From Corynebacterium imitans (GTDB taxonomy: Bacteria; Actinomycetota; Actinomycetes; Mycobacteriales; Mycobacteriaceae), in NCBI RefSeq assembly GCF_000739455.1, contig NZ_CP009211.1, positions 2,501,322-2,565,321 of the forward strand: a stretch of DNA of 64,000 nucleotides, given 5' to 3'. Below the pieces are notes generated by a model. That model was given only the letters and a program-made list of their open reading frames with translations, was not told the origin of the DNA and did no database searches. The translations under genes were made by a program, and so were the position numbers. Shown one piece after another: positions 52,947-62,636 of the stretch (position 1 is its first letter; each line of letters opens with the position of its first letter).

Positions 52947-53501
52947 ATGCAATTTCGCACTGACCGCGAACTGTTGCGCGCGCACGCCCGCGGCGAACAG
53001 GACGCCTTTGCAGATATCGTCCGCAAGCACAGCCCGTACCTGCTGCGGGTGGCCTACAACTATTCGCACAACGAGCACGACGCCCAGGACGTCGTCCAGG
53101 AAGCCCTGCTCAAGGCCTATCGCAACCTGCGCAATTACCGCGGGGAGGCGCAGCTTTCCACCTGGCTGCACCGCACCACGGTGAATACGGCCATCGACCA
53201 CAAGCGCCGCGTCTCGCGCAAGGACCGCGAGATAAGCATCGACGACGAGGACAAACTCGGCATCGAGCGCAACACCCGCCTGTCCCACGACCCGCTGCGC
53301 GGCCTCGCCTCGGCCATGGCGCTGCGCAACGAGGTCGCCAAGTTGCCGCGCGCCCAGCGCCGCGCTTTATTGCTTATCGACGTCCACGGCATGTCCGTCG
53401 AACGCGCCGCCGAAGAGCTCGGCGTGCGCCCCGGCACCGTGAAGTCCCGCCGCTACCGGGCCCGTTCCGTGGTGGCGGAAGCGATGATGGACCGGATCTA
53501 G
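52947..53501 (+). CDS. sigM: ECF RNA polymerase sigma factor SigM
   Basis: 184 residues. Region 2: FADIVRKHSPYLLRVAYNYSHNEHDAQDVVQEALLKAYRNL and STWLHRTTVNTAIDHKRR; region 4: LPRAQRRALLLIDVHGMSVERAAEELGVRPGTVKSR. Position between murJ and trxB is diagnostic for sigM, which in C. glutamicum answers disulfide/oxidative stress and controls trxB, trxC and suf genes. No anti-sigma factor gene separates it from trxB (65 bp), unlike the mycobacterial order. Confidence 0.9.
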   Translation: MQFRTDRELLRAHARGEQDAFADIVRKHSPYLLRVAYNYSHNEHDAQDVVQEALLKAYRNLRNYRGEAQLSTWLHRTTVNTAIDHKRRVSRKDREISIDDEDKLGIERNTRLSHDPLRGLASAMALRNEVAKLPRAQRRALLLIDVHGMSVERAAEELGVRPGTVKSRRYRARSVVAEAMMDRI

Positions 53502-53566
53502 AAGTAGGGCAGTACACTGTGGAACCGTAAATAGCGCACTGTCGTATGAAATAAAGGTGGAAGAAC

Positions 53567-54577
53567 ATGACCAACCCCGGTTTTAACCTGGTCAACGTCG
53601 ATAAGCTCGGCAGCTCCGAGAAGGCTGCGCCGACAGAGGAGTCCGCGGCCGCGGACACTTTGCACGACGTGATCATCGTCGGCTCCGGGCCGGCCGGCTA
53701 CACCGCCGCCCTGTACGCGGCGCGCGCCGAGCTTAAGCCCCTGGTGTTTGAGGGTTACGAGTTCGGCGGCGAGCTGATGAACACCACCGAGGTTGAGAAC
53801 TTCCCGGGCTTCGCCGAAGGCGTCATGGGCCCGGATTTGATGTCGAATATGCGCGAGCAGGCCGAGAAGTTCGGCGCGGACTTGCGCCCCGAGCTCGTCG
53901 AGCGCGTTGACTTTAGCGGCGAGGAAAAGAAGGTGTACGTCGACGGTGAGGAGTACCGTGCCCGCGCTGTCATCCTGGCCACGGGTGCCGCCCCGCGCCA
54001 CCTGGGCATCCCCGGCGAGGAGCAGCTCACGGGCCGCGGTGTGTCCACCTGCGCGACCTGCGATGGCTTCTTCTTTAAGGACCACCACATCGCCGTGGTC
54101 GGCGGCGGCGACTCCGCGATGGAGGAGGCCACCTTCCTCACCACCTTCGGCTCCAAGGTGAGCCTGATCCACCGCTCGGAGAACTTCCGCGCCTCCAAGA
54201 TCATGCTGGAGCGCGCCCGCGCGAACGAGAAGATCGAGTTCATCACCAACACGGTCGTCGAAGAGGTCCAGGAGGCCGACGGCAAGGTCGGCGGGCTGAA
54301 GCTGCGCAACACTGTCACCGGCGAGGAGCAGCTTCTCGACGCCACCGCGCTGTTCGTCGCCATCGGGCACGACCCGCGCTCGGCCTTCCTGGAGGGCCAG
54401 GTCGCGGTGGACGAGGGCGGCTACATCCAGGTCGAGGCCCCGACCACGGCGACGAGCGTGCCGGGCGTGTTCGCGGCCGGCGATGTGGTGGATAACCTCT
54501 ACCGCCAGGCCATTACCGCCGCGGGCGCGGGCTGCCGCGCCGCCCTCGATGCGCAGCACTACCTCGCCACGCTCTAG
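53567..54577 (+). CDS. trxB: Thioredoxin reductase
   Basis: 336 residues. FAD site [17 protein letters not shown], redox pair CATC in [16 protein letters not shown] site [12 protein letters not shown], and C-terminal FAAGDVVD. A 25-residue N-terminal extension precedes the FAD domain. It passes electrons from NADPH to the thioredoxin encoded 128 bp downstream. GGTGG lies upstream; as a likely SigM target its promoter would be between 53502 and 53566. Confidence 0.95.
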   Translation: MTNPGFNLVNVDKLGSSEKAAPTEESAAADTLHDVIIVGSGPAGYTAALYAARAELKPLVFEGYEFGGELMNTTEVENFPGFAEGVMGPDLMSNMREQAEKFGADLRPELVERVDFSGEEKKVYVDGEEYRARAVILATGAAPRHLGIPGEEQLTGRGVSTCATCDGFFFKDHHIAVVGGGDSAMEEATFLTTFGSKVSLIHRSENFRASKIMLERARANEKIEFITNTVVEEVQEADGKVGGLKLRNTVTGEEQLLDATALFVAIGHDPRSAFLEGQVAVDEGGYIQVEAPTTATSVPGVFAAGDVVDNLYRQAITAAGAGCRAALDAQHYLATL

Positions 54578-54705
54578 GTCGCGTTCTACGCAACCTGTGA
54601 CCCATCTGTTACCGCGCTCCACGGTCGCGCCTCCCGCCGATCGTGCGCGCGGCACTAAGGTGGGAAAGCAACCGTGTAATGAATTTATCGAGGAGCGAAA
54701 ACCTT

Positions 54706-55029
54706 ATGAGCGCACCAGTTGATGTCACCCAGCAGACGTTCAAGTCCGAGGTCATCGAATCCGATATCCCGGTTATCGTGGACTTTTGGGCCACCTGGTG
54801 TGGGCCGTGCAAGAAGCTTTCTCCCATCCTCGACGAGGTTGCCCAGCAGTTCGACGGCCAGGTCAAGGTGGCCAAGATTGACGTGGACGCCGAGCGCACC
54901 CTGGCCATGATGTACCAAGTGATGTCCATGCCCACCGTCATGGTATTCAAGGGCGGCCAGAAGGTCGACGAGTTCATCGGTCTTCGCCCCAAAAACGAGA
55001 TCGTTGAGCGGGTGCAGGCGCACCTTTAA
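54706..55029 (+). CDS. trxC: Thioredoxin
   Basis: 107 residues from the ATG at 54706 with AGGAG ten bases upstream. Active site WCGPCK in DFWATWCGPCKKLSP, cis-Pro in MSMPTVMVF. A cytosolic disulfide reductant; trxC naming follows the actinobacterial gene at this position. Confidence 0.93.
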   Translation: MSAPVDVTQQTFKSEVIESDIPVIVDFWATWCGPCKKLSPILDEVAQQFDGQVKVAKIDVDAERTLAMMYQVMSMPTVMVFKGGQKVDEFIGLRPKNEIVERVQAHL

Positions 55030-55135
55030 GCCCGTGGCACGCGGGTTCGCTAAGCCGGGCCCGCCCCACGTAAGATAGTGCTAACTTGGTCGGCTGACCT
55101 CCTCTTACCTGCTTTCCAACACAGAAAGGCCAAAA

Positions 55136-56317
55136 GTGCGTGCAACTCTTCGCGTCGGCGATTCCAGCGCTCGTGTTGCTGAGGCCCGCACCACGCTCGC
55201 GCGCCTCGGCATGTTGCCGGAGTATGAGGGGTCGTTGGATGACTGGAACTCCCGGAAGTTTTCCAAGCAAGAGATGCTTTTCGACGAGGCGTTGGCTGAC
55301 ACCATCAAAGCCTTCCAACAGTCGCGCGGCATCATGCCGACCGGCAACATCGACGACATCACGCTGCGCGAGTTGCGCCAAGCCTCGTACAAGCTGGGCA
55401 ACCGCGTCCTGAGCTACCAGCCGGGCCAGGAGCTCGTCGGCGATGACGTGGTGCAGCTGCAGACGCAGCTCCACGAGCTGGGCTTTTACTCCCACCGCAT
55501 CGACGGGCGCTTCGGTGCCCGCACGCACGAGGCGCTCATGGCCTACCAGCTCAACTCTGGGCTGGAGGACGACGGCACCTGCGGGCCCGACACCCTGCAC
55601 GCACTCAGCCTTTTGGGCCGCCGCATCACTGGCGGCTCCGCCACCGCGATCCGTGAGCGCGAGCACGTCCGTCAGGCTGGCCCGCAGCTGACCGGCAAGC
55701 GCGTCGTCATCGACCCGGCCCTGGGTGGCACCGAGCGCGGCCTGACGGTGGAGGGTCCCTACGGGCCAATCACCGAGGAGGAGCTCGTCTGGGACCTGGC
55801 GCAACGCGTTGAGGGCCGAATGATCGCCGCCGGGGTGGAGACCATTATTTCCCGCACCCGCGGGGATAACCCCTCCACGAAGTCGCGCGCTGACCTGGCC
55901 AACAGCTTCAGCGCTGACCTGGTCATCTCCCTGCAGCTGGATCAGTACCAGAACGAGAAGGCCAACGGTGTGGCGACCTTCTACTTCGGCAGCGAGATCG
56001 GCAGCTCGTCGATGACGGGCGAGACCCTTTCCGGCTACATCCAGCGTGAGATCGCCGCGCGCACGCGGCTGCAGAACTGCCACAACCACGCGCGCACTTG
56101 GGAAATGCTGCGCATGACCAAGATGCCCACGGTGGAGGTCGTCGCGGGCTACCTCACCAACCCGGGTGACCTGGCCGTGCTCACCGATCCGGCGCAGCGC
56201 GACGCGATCGCCGAGGCCATCGTGGTTGCGGTCAAGCGCCTCTACCTCATGGAGTCGGACACGCAGCCCACCGGCACCTACTCCTTCCAGGACCTGCTGC
56301 GCGAGGAGCGCGCTTAG
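55136..56317 (+). CDS. cwlM: CwlM-like amidase-fold peptidoglycan regulator, zinc ligands lost
   Basis: 393 residues, GTG start with AAAGG upstream, no signal peptide. Two peptidoglycan-binding (PG_binding_1) repeats (about 5-75 and 85-165) are followed by an amidase_3 domain. The usual zinc His in DPGHGG is Leu (VIDPALGGTERG) and the second His in S-(I/L)-H-x-N is Gln (VISLQLDQYQ); only the Glu region (TEEELVWDL) remains. This fits CwlM of mycobacteria, a cytosolic regulator of MurA and MurJ, not a hydrolase. It ends one base before the convergent AlbA_2 gene. Confidence 0.9.
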   Translation: MRATLRVGDSSARVAEARTTLARLGMLPEYEGSLDDWNSRKFSKQEMLFDEALADTIKAFQQSRGIMPTGNIDDITLRELRQASYKLGNRVLSYQPGQELVGDDVVQLQTQLHELGFYSHRIDGRFGARTHEALMAYQLNSGLEDDGTCGPDTLHALSLLGRRITGGSATAIREREHVRQAGPQLTGKRVVIDPALGGTERGLTVEGPYGPITEEELVWDLAQRVEGRMIAAGVETIISRTRGDNPSTKSRADLANSFSADLVISLQLDQYQNEKANGVATFYFGSEIGSSSMTGETLSGYIQREIAARTRLQNCHNHARTWEMLRMTKMPTVEVVAGYLTNPGDLAVLTDPAQRDAIAEAIVVAVKRLYLMESDTQPTGTYSFQDLLREERA

Positions 56318-56318
56318 G

Positions 56319-57656
56319 CTACTTGATGAAGTAGCGCGTGGTGCGGGTGGTGCCGATGCGGCGGAGCAACGCGGCGTCGACGCACTTGCGCAGCGCCCGG
56401 TAGGCCTGCTGCTGGCTCAGGCCCGTCTGCTCGGCGACCTCGCCGCTGGCCAGGCCGTTTCTGCCCGCGCGCTGCACAGCCCCAAAGACGAGCGCTTCGT
56501 TGCCCTTGAGCTCGTGGTCTACGGCCGCGCCGGCGTGGGTCACGGTGACGGTCACGCCGCGGCCGTGCGTGCCCGCGAAGCTCAGCGGCTCGAGACCCGC
56601 GGCGTCGAGCTGTTCGCGCAGGTCCGGCATACCCGTACCCGCCGCCCGAGTCAGCCCCGTCATCGCAACAGCGGTGGCCAGGTGCAGCGAACGCGGCGCG
56701 TAGGTGGGTGTGCCCGCTGCCAGTTCGCGCGCATCCACGCCGCGGGGCAGTCCGCCGGGGCTCGACACCGTCGAGCGTTCTTCCTCTAAGGCCACATACA
56801 CCGGGCCGGGCTGGAAGTAGTCGCGGTGAGTCAGCGCATTGATGGCCAGCGGAAATGCGGGGCCAAGCGTTGTGCGTTGCTCGTTAAGGGCGTGCAAGAT
56901 TGACGCGACTGGGCCGGAAGTCCGGTGCGTCTGGTGAGTGTGCCGCCGATCCGAGAACACCAGTTGGTGGTACGGCAGGTGTTTCGCAATCGCCTCGGCG
57001 CGGCCGAAGAGCGCGATGGCTCCGAGGGTCAGCGGGGTAGGGGAGTCGTCGCGGAAGCCCAGGGAGCGCACCAGGCCGTCGTCGCTGCGCTTGGCAAGTA
57101 GCGCATCGCCTCCGTGCGCGGCGGCCAGGTCGCGGAAGTGCTGGACTGCGGCCGGGTCGAGGTCGGCTGGCGTGGCTCCCTCGGCGGGCAGCAGCGCCCA
57201 GTCGATCCCATTGGCGTCGCGGTAGCGGGTGAACAGGTAGGTGGGGTCCATGCCGACGCTTTCGGCCACGCCTTGGCTGTTGAGTCGGCGGGCGAGATAG
57301 GTGCCCCACGTGGTGGCGACGGGGCTCGGGTGCGCGTCGGTACTCACCGCGACGACTTCAGCGCCGTCGAGCGTGGCCGTCTCCACCTCCACGTGGAGCG
57401 GCGGGTTCGTGTAGCGCCGAACTGCCATGGCGAGCTCTGCCGGATCGGTGCGCTCGCCGTGGAAGGGGTAGCATCCACTGATGGAACCGTCGCTATCAAC
57501 GCCGATGAAAAGGGTGCCGCCATCTGTGTTGGCGAGCGATGCCATTGTTTCAATCACGCGGCGTTCATTAATAAATGCACCTGATTTGCGGCGAGCGAAC
57601 ACCCTGGTCAGGCCTTGTCCCTGAGCGATTGATTCGTGGATATCCGCGACAGCCAT
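56319..57656 (-). CDS. AlbA_2 / Schlafen-type putative ATP-binding regulator, second gene
   Basis: 445 residues. N-terminal AlbA_2 domain (GAFINERRVIETMASLANTDGGTLFIGVDSDGSISGC), middle part with NALTHRDYFQPGPVYVALEEERSTVSSPGGLP (the nucleotide-binding-like region of RecG-like/HATPase_c_4 proteins) and AAGTGMPDLREQL, C-terminal winged helix (SGEVAEQTGLSQQQAYRALRKCVDAALL). Only distantly similar to the gene at 26633-28024. TAAGAT lies six bases before the ATG, suggesting a leaderless transcript. It interrupts the conserved cwlM-GNAT-parB neighbourhood, so it is probably an insertion specific to this lineage. Confidence 0.75.
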   Translation of the reverse strand: MAVADIHESIAQGQGLTRVFARRKSGAFINERRVIETMASLANTDGGTLFIGVDSDGSISGCYPFHGERTDPAELAMAVRRYTNPPLHVEVETATLDGAEVVAVSTDAHPSPVATTWGTYLARRLNSQGVAESVGMDPTYLFTRYRDANGIDWALLPAEGATPADLDPAAVQHFRDLAAAHGGDALLAKRSDDGLVRSLGFRDDSPTPLTLGAIALFGRAEAIAKHLPYHQLVFSDRRHTHQTHRTSGPVASILHALNEQRTTLGPAFPLAINALTHRDYFQPGPVYVALEEERSTVSSPGGLPRGVDARELAAGTPTYAPRSLHLATAVAMTGLTRAAGTGMPDLREQLDAAGLEPLSFAGTHGRGVTVTVTHAGAAVDHELKGNEALVFGAVQRAGRNGLASGEVAEQTGLSQQQAYRALRKCVDAALLRRIGTTRTTRYFIK

Positions 57657-57736
57657 GCGGCTATCTTACATCATTGTTATTCACGTACCGCACTGGCGGA
57701 AATGATTGTATTGATTGATTGAATGAGTGAATCTGC

Positions 57737-58381
57737 TTAGCACGCGGGTACCGCGGCGAGCAGATCGGCGATCTCGTGGGCTGCCATGAGGTCGAACGCT
57801 GGCGGCAAGGTAAGCCGCAGGCGGGGGAGTACCGGGTGGTCGGCCACCACGCGGAAACCCGCGGATTCGAGGATCGACACCTCGCTCAGGCCGATCGAGG
57901 CGGCGTGGCGGGCGATGCGCGCAACCCCAGAATCGGCGACGTCTGCGTCGGGGCGCAGCCCAAAGACCTCGAGGGCTTGGGCATCTGCGCGGGTGGCGGC
58001 GGTGATGGTGGCGTCGAGAAGCACTGCCTCCCAGCCGCGATTCTTCGCGCTAGTGGCGATGTGCAGACTGGTGACAACCCATGCGTCGCGGCTTATAGGT
58101 GCCGTGGGCATGCGGGCAGCACCCGGGGCATGCTCCGGCGGGCAGAACAGGCAGGTCGCGAGCGCGCCGGAGGTGGTCGTGGGCTCGGCGATGGAAAAGC
58201 CGATCGGGTTCTGCGCGTAGCAGCGGGCGAGCAGCCACGCGCCTTTATCCAGCTCGGAGGTGGGGTTCTCGCTGGTGGCGGCCGGGTCCAGCTCCCAGAA
58301 CACGCTGTCTGCTGCGCACGGGTGGATGCGCGCAAGCGTTGATTCCTCGAGCGCGACGAGCTGTCCCCCGGGTAGCGCCAT
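57737..58381 (-). CDS. GNAT-like protein of the parB neighbourhood (Rv3916c position)
   Basis: 214 residues. SLHIATSAKNRGWEAVLLDATITAA resembles the acetyl-CoA-binding strand-helix of GNAT enzymes (R/Q-x-x-G-x-G/A degenerate), but the domain is poorly conserved. It lies four bases after parB, so it is co-transcribed with parAB. The mycobacterial gene at this place, Rv3916c, is also uncharacterised. Confidence 0.6.
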   Translation of the reverse strand: MALPGGQLVALEESTLARIHPCAADSVFWELDPAATSENPTSELDKGAWLLARCYAQNPIGFSIAEPTTTSGALATCLFCPPEHAPGAARMPTAPISRDAWVVTSLHIATSAKNRGWEAVLLDATITAATRADAQALEVFGLRPDADVADSGVARIARHAASIGLSEVSILESAGFRVVADHPVLPRLRLTLPPAFDLMAAHEIADLLAAVPAC

Positions 58382-58385
58382 GGTG

Positions 58386-59519
58386 TTAGTCTTCGCCCTG
58401 GATGAGCCCCATGATGCGCTCGAAGTCGTCCTTGTCGCCGAACTCGACGACGATCTTGCCCTTGCGCTTGCCCATGGTGACCGAAACCTTGGTGTCCCAG
58501 GCGTCCGCGAGGCTGTTCGCGGCGTTGGTGAGGTACTCCGGCTGGGGGACAGGCTCGCGCTTCTTCTTCTCGGGCAGCTTGCCGTTGTTGTTCAGCAGGG
58601 TGACGGCCTCCTCGGTCGCGCGCACGCTTAAGCCCTCGGCCACGATGCGGTTGGCCAGTTCGTTCTGCGCGGCCGACGTCGCGGCCTCGCTGTCCAACTT
58701 CACGCCCAGCAGCGCGCGGGCGTGGCCTGCGGAAAGCACGCCCGCAGCCACGCGGCGCTGCACGTCCACCGGCAGGCGGAGCAGGCGGATCGCGTTGGTG
58801 ATCACGGGACGGGAGCGACCGAGCTTGTCGGCGAGCTGCTCCTGGGTCACACCGAACTCCTTGAGCAGCTGCTCGTAGGCGGCGGCCTCTTCCAGCGGGT
58901 TGAGCTGGACGCGGTGGATGTTCTCCAACAGCGCGTCGCGCAGCATGGCCTCGTCGGACGTCTCGCGCACGATCGCCGGGATGTGCTTCAGTCCGGCCTT
59001 GGAGGCAGCGCGCCAGCGGCGTTCGCCCATGATCAGCTCGAAACCGTCCTTGGTGTCGCGCACCACGATCGGCTGCAGCAGGCCGAACTCCCGGATGGAG
59101 TGGACCAGCTCGGCGAGCTCGTCCTCGTCGAAAACCTGGCGCGGCTGCTTTGGGTTGGGGATGATCTGGCCCAGCGGCACCTCTTGGTAGCGTGCGCCAA
59201 CCGGCACCGGCTGCATCACGTTGTCCTTCGCCGCCTTTACCGTCGGCGCGCCCTTCACCGGCCCGCGCGGGCTCCCGCCGACGGTCGGGGCGCCCTTGAC
59301 CTTCTTCTTCGACGCACCCTCGCGCTGCTTGTCCTGCGCGGCCTGCTCCTGCTTCTCATCGTCGCGACGATCGCGGGCCCCGGCGTTGTCTCCGAAAATG
59401 ATGTCGGAGGCGTTGTTACCAATCGCGCCGGTCTTGCCGGTGGTATCCGTCGATGCGGGGGCGGACGGGATCAGCGCGGCGAGGCCGCGGCCAAGTCCAC
59501 CTTTACGTTGTTGTGCCAT
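58386..59519 (-). CDS. parB: Chromosome-partitioning protein ParB
   Basis: 377 residues from the ATG at 59519 with AAGGAG five bases upstream. After a disordered linker the CTPase core reads [29 protein letters not shown] and [11 protein letters not shown]; the HTH reads [25 protein letters not shown]; the dimerisation domain is C-terminal. ParB loads at parS (seven exact copies in this window) and is handled by ParA. parA lies 10 bp upstream. Confidence 0.95.
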   Translation of the reverse strand: MAQQRKGGLGRGLAALIPSAPASTDTTGKTGAIGNNASDIIFGDNAGARDRRDDEKQEQAAQDKQREGASKKKVKGAPTVGGSPRGPVKGAPTVKAAKDNVMQPVPVGARYQEVPLGQIIPNPKQPRQVFDEDELAELVHSIREFGLLQPIVVRDTKDGFELIMGERRWRAASKAGLKHIPAIVRETSDEAMLRDALLENIHRVQLNPLEEAAAYEQLLKEFGVTQEQLADKLGRSRPVITNAIRLLRLPVDVQRRVAAGVLSAGHARALLGVKLDSEAATSAAQNELANRIVAEGLSVRATEEAVTLLNNNGKLPEKKKREPVPQPEYLTNAANSLADAWDTKVSVTMGKRKGKIVVEFGDKDDFERIMGLIQGED

Positions 59520-59529
59520 GGTTTTCTCC

Positions 59530-60531
59530 TTAGTTTCCCTCGTCCGCGCTATCTGTGCCGTCTGTGCCGTCTGTGTCATCTATGTCATCTGTGCCGCCGT
59601 CAAGCTCCGCGTACACCGCCGGGCTCACACCAATCGGCCCGGTCGTTTCGTGCGGCTGGTAGTCCCCGCGCGTCGCCAGCTCCCGTGCCGCGTCGAAGTA
59701 GGCCAGCGCGCCGCGCGATCCCGGGTCGTACTCGATCACAGTCTGCCCATAGCCCGGTGCCTCGGAGACCTTCACCGACCGCGGGATCACGTTGTTCAGC
59801 ACCACCTGCCCGAACTGGTCGCGCACCTCGGCGGCGACCTCGGCGGCGAGCTTCGTGCGCGCGTCGTACATGGTCAACAGGATCGCCGAGATGTGCAGGT
59901 TGTGGTTGAGGTGCTCGCGGATCATGCCGATGTTGCCCAGCAGCTGGCCCACGCCCTCAAGCGCGTAGTACTCGCACTGGATCGGGATGAGCACCTCGTC
60001 CACCGCGGTCATCGCGTTGATGGTGAGCAGGCCGAGCGAAGGCGGGCAGTCAATGAAGACGTAGTCAAAGCCGTACTCATCCAAAAACCCGCGCCGCAGT
60101 GCGTCGTGCAGCCGGTACTCGCGCCGCACCATCGAGACCAGCTCGATCTCCGCGCCGGCAAGATCAATCGTGGCCGGGATGCAGAACAGGTTCGGGTTGT
60201 CCGGGTTCTCCTGCACCGCGTCTTTCGCCTCGGACTCGCCGATGAGAATCTCGTAGCTGGAGACGGTCCCGGAGGTGTGCTCAGCGCCAAGTGCAGTCGA
60301 GGCATTTCCCTGGGGGTCCAGGTCAACCACCAGGACTTTCAGGCCCTGCTTGCTTAGCGACGCCGCCATATTCACCGCCGTCGTCGTCTTGCCCACCCCG
60401 CCTTTCTGGTTGGCAATGGTGAGCACCCGCGGGTGATCCGGCTTGGGCAGCGTTTTGCGCCCCGAGGTCATCTGCGCGGCCCGCTGTGCCGCGGCCATGA
60501 TCGGCGTGTCGTCGTAGTTCTGCTCGTCCAT
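59530..60531 (-). CDS. parA: Chromosome-partitioning ATPase ParA
   Basis: 333 residues. Deviant Walker A KGGVGKTT in [19 protein letters not shown], Walker [11 protein letters not shown], and [12 protein letters not shown]. The C-terminal 20 residues form an Asp/Thr/Gly repeat ([19 protein letters not shown]) encoded by imperfect 9-base repeats, variable and probably dispensable. The start lies seven bases behind the rsmG stop, so rsmG-parA-parB-GNAT form one operon. Confidence 0.95.
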   Translation of the reverse strand: MDEQNYDDTPIMAAAQRAAQMTSGRKTLPKPDHPRVLTIANQKGGVGKTTTAVNMAASLSKQGLKVLVVDLDPQGNASTALGAEHTSGTVSSYEILIGESEAKDAVQENPDNPNLFCIPATIDLAGAEIELVSMVRREYRLHDALRRGFLDEYGFDYVFIDCPPSLGLLTINAMTAVDEVLIPIQCEYYALEGVGQLLGNIGMIREHLNHNLHISAILLTMYDARTKLAAEVAAEVRDQFGQVVLNNVIPRSVKVSEAPGYGQTVIEYDPGSRGALAYFDAARELATRGDYQPHETTGPIGVSPAVYAELDGGTDDIDDTDGTDGTDSADEGN

Positions 60532-60538
60532 GCTCGCC

Positions 60539-61177
60539 CTACTTTCGCACGATCCGGATCAGGGTGGTCGGCTGCGCAAGCAGCCCCTCACCAACCTGGA
60601 AGATCTCCGCGTCCACGCCGCCCGCCTTGCGGATCTGCGCCTGGTCGCGCTCGAGCTCCTCGCTTACCGACGCCCCCTTCATCGCCACCATCGCACCCCC
60701 GTGCCGCACCAGCGGCAAGGACCAGCCGGCGAGCTTGCCCAGGGGTGCCACCGCGCGCGAGGTCACCGCGTCGAACCGACCGCGCTTCTGCTCCTCGGCG
60801 CGCCCGCGCACGACCGTGACGTTATCCAGGCCCAGCTGCTCTTTGACCTCCTTGAGGTAGGTCGAGCGCTTCAACAAAGGCTCGATCAGCGTCAGCTGCA
60901 GATCCGGGCGCGCAATGGCGAGCGGGATGCCGGGCAGGCCTGCGCCAGAACCGACGTCGGCAACGGATGCGCCCTCGTCGAAAGCCTCGGCTGCGACTGC
61001 GCAATTGAGGATGTGGCGCTCCCACAAGCGGTCGACTTCCTTCGGGCCGATGAAGCCGCGCTCGGCGGCGACGGTGGCTAAAGAATCGTGGTAGGCCTGT
61101 GCCAACTTAACGCGATCACCGAAGACGGTGCGCATAAGCTCGGCATTTGGGGTTGCTTGCGGGCTGGGTTCCGACAC
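60539..61177 (-). CDS. rsmG: 16S rRNA (guanine-527-N7) methyltransferase
   Basis: 212 residues. AdoMet-binding [17 protein letters not shown] and [32 protein letters not shown] is the RsmG family signature. It methylates G527 in the 16S decoding region. AAAGGAGTG lies upstream. It is the first gene of the parAB operon, as in most actinobacteria. Confidence 0.95.
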   Translation of the reverse strand: MSEPSPQATPNAELMRTVFGDRVKLAQAYHDSLATVAAERGFIGPKEVDRLWERHILNCAVAAEAFDEGASVADVGSGAGLPGIPLAIARPDLQLTLIEPLLKRSTYLKEVKEQLGLDNVTVVRGRAEEQKRGRFDAVTSRAVAPLGKLAGWSLPLVRHGGAMVAMKGASVSEELERDQAQIRKAGGVDAEIFQVGEGLLAQPTTLIRIVRK

Positions 61178-61285
61178 GGCTGTGCACTCCTTTGCGGCAA
61201 GGGGAATTCTCTAGCAACCGACTCTAGTAAATGCGCCAAACTTTGGGGCAATCGTGGCGTCGACAAGCAACAAGGGCCCACACGC

Positions 61286-61318
61286 AAAAACCCGCCGCCT
61301 TTGCACAGGCGACGGGTT
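61286..61318 (-). terminator. Terminator after yidC
   Basis: Minus strand: AACCCGTCGCC pairs with GGCGGCGGGTT around TGTGCAAA, then TTTTGCG. It separates the rpmH-rnpA-yidD-yidC unit from the rsmG operon. Confidence 0.85.
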
Positions 61319-61331
61319 GGGGCGAAACGGG

Positions 61332-62312
61332 CTACTTGCCCTGCTTGCGCTGCTTCTTGGTGCGCTTATCCACGGTGCGGGCACCGACCTGGGGAGCGGA
61401 GGCGCGCTTTGCCTCGCGCTTGGCGGCCTCTTCCTCCTCCTCTTCCTGGTCCATCTTGGCGTAGACAATCCGGGTCTGGAAGAAGGTCCAAATGTTGTTG
61501 GACAGGGAGTAGAACAGCAGGCCGACGTGCCACACGAAGCCGGTGAACAGGATCATGGCCGGGAGGAACCACAGCATCATCTTGTTCATCATCTGCATCT
61601 GCTGGTCCATCATCTGCGCGTTGTCACCCTGCGGGGTGTTCGCCTTGCCGGCAGCGCGGCGGGCCTGCTGGCGCTGGATGGACATGCGCGCGTTGAGGTG
61701 CGTAAACGTCGCGGACAGGATGACCAGCGGGAGGCACACCGCAATAATGTGCGCGCGGGTGAGCTCGTCGACACCAGTAAAGGCTGCGAATGCGTCCTCC
61801 GGCATAGACATGTACGCCGAAAGCGGGACGCCGAAGATGTCGGCATCCAGGAAGGAGCGGACATCGTCAGGGGAGAAGGCGTAGTTGGCGATGTTGCGGT
61901 TTTCTTCAACCGACAGGCCCAACGCGCCCGGGCCCGTGCCGGTGCGGTTGAACGAGCGCAGCACGTGGAACAGGCCAATGAACACCGGCATCTGCACCAA
62001 GGGCACCAGGCAGGAGGCGAGCGGGTTGGTGCCCATCTCCTTGTAGAGCTTCTGGGTCTCCTCGGCCATCTTCTGCTGGTCGTTCTTGTACTTCGTGCGG
62101 ATCTCCTGCATCCGCGGCTGCATCTCCTGCATCCGGCGCATAGATCGCATCTGGTTGACCATCGGCTTGACCAACAGTGCACGGATCGTCACCGTGAGCA
62201 TGATGATGGACAGCGCCCAGGCCATACCCGAGTCTGGTGAGAGAATCGCGCCGAAGAGTTTGTGGTAGGCCCACAACACCCATGAAATCGGCCAATAAAT
62301 GAAGTTCAGCAC
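61332..62312 (-). CDS. yidC: Membrane protein insertase YidC/OxaA
   Basis: 326 residues, GTG start ten bases behind yidD. Five-helix Gram-positive type: FIYWPISWVLWAYHKLFG at the start, MRRMQEMQPRMQEIRTKYKNDQQKMAEETQKLYKE (the cytosolic coiled coil), PLVQMPVFIGLFHVLR, and a Lys/Arg-rich tail for ribosome contact. It inserts proteins into the membrane with or without SecYEG. No jag gene lies between yidC and rsmG. Confidence 0.95.
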   Translation of the reverse strand: MLNFIYWPISWVLWAYHKLFGAILSPDSGMAWALSIIMLTVTIRALLVKPMVNQMRSMRRMQEMQPRMQEIRTKYKNDQQKMAEETQKLYKEMGTNPLASCLVPLVQMPVFIGLFHVLRSFNRTGTGPGALGLSVEENRNIANYAFSPDDVRSFLDADIFGVPLSAYMSMPEDAFAAFTGVDELTRAHIIAVCLPLVILSATFTHLNARMSIQRQQARRAAGKANTPQGDNAQMMDQQMQMMNKMMLWFLPAMILFTGFVWHVGLLFYSLSNNIWTFFQTRIVYAKMDQEEEEEEAAKREAKRASAPQVGARTVDKRTKKQRKQGK

Positions 62313-62321
62313 TTTCGGCAG

Positions 62322-62636
62322 TTACTCCTCATCGGTTCGTTGTGTGTTCGTTTCCGCAGCGTGCGGGATACTTCCCGGGACCGGATCGTAGCCGCCCGGA
62401 TGCCAGGGCCCACACTTCGCCACCCGCGCAGCCGCAAGCCACGTGCCTTTCACGGCACCATGCCTTGCGACGGCCTCGAGCGCGTACGCGCTACACACAG
62501 GCAGAAAACGGCAGGTCCCACCCAGCTTAAGGGGTGAGAGATACTTTTGGTAGAGGCGCACCAGCTTCACCAGCGCGGATGCGGCGAATCCCCGGGGCGC
62601 GCGGATTTCACCACCCGCGAAGTTGTAGTACGCCAT
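62322..62636 (-). CDS. yidD: Membrane protein insertion efficiency factor YidD
   Basis: 104 residues. LVRLYQKYLSPLKLGGTCRFLPVCSAYALEAVARHG and GPWHPGGYDPVP are diagnostic, including the conserved C-R-x-x-P-x-C-S-x-Y. It assists YidC. Its ATG directly follows the rnpA stop. Confidence 0.95.
   Translation of the reverse strand: MAYYNFAGGEIRAPRGFAASALVKLVRLYQKYLSPLKLGGTCRFLPVCSAYALEAVARHGAVKGTWLAAARVAKCGPWHPGGYDPVPGSIPHAAETNTQRTDEE

Noticed and set aside
61178..61331. jag (R3H-domain) gene expected by some actinobacterial maps between yidC and rsmG
   Set aside because: Only a terminator and a promoter with ribosome site are present; no frame fits.
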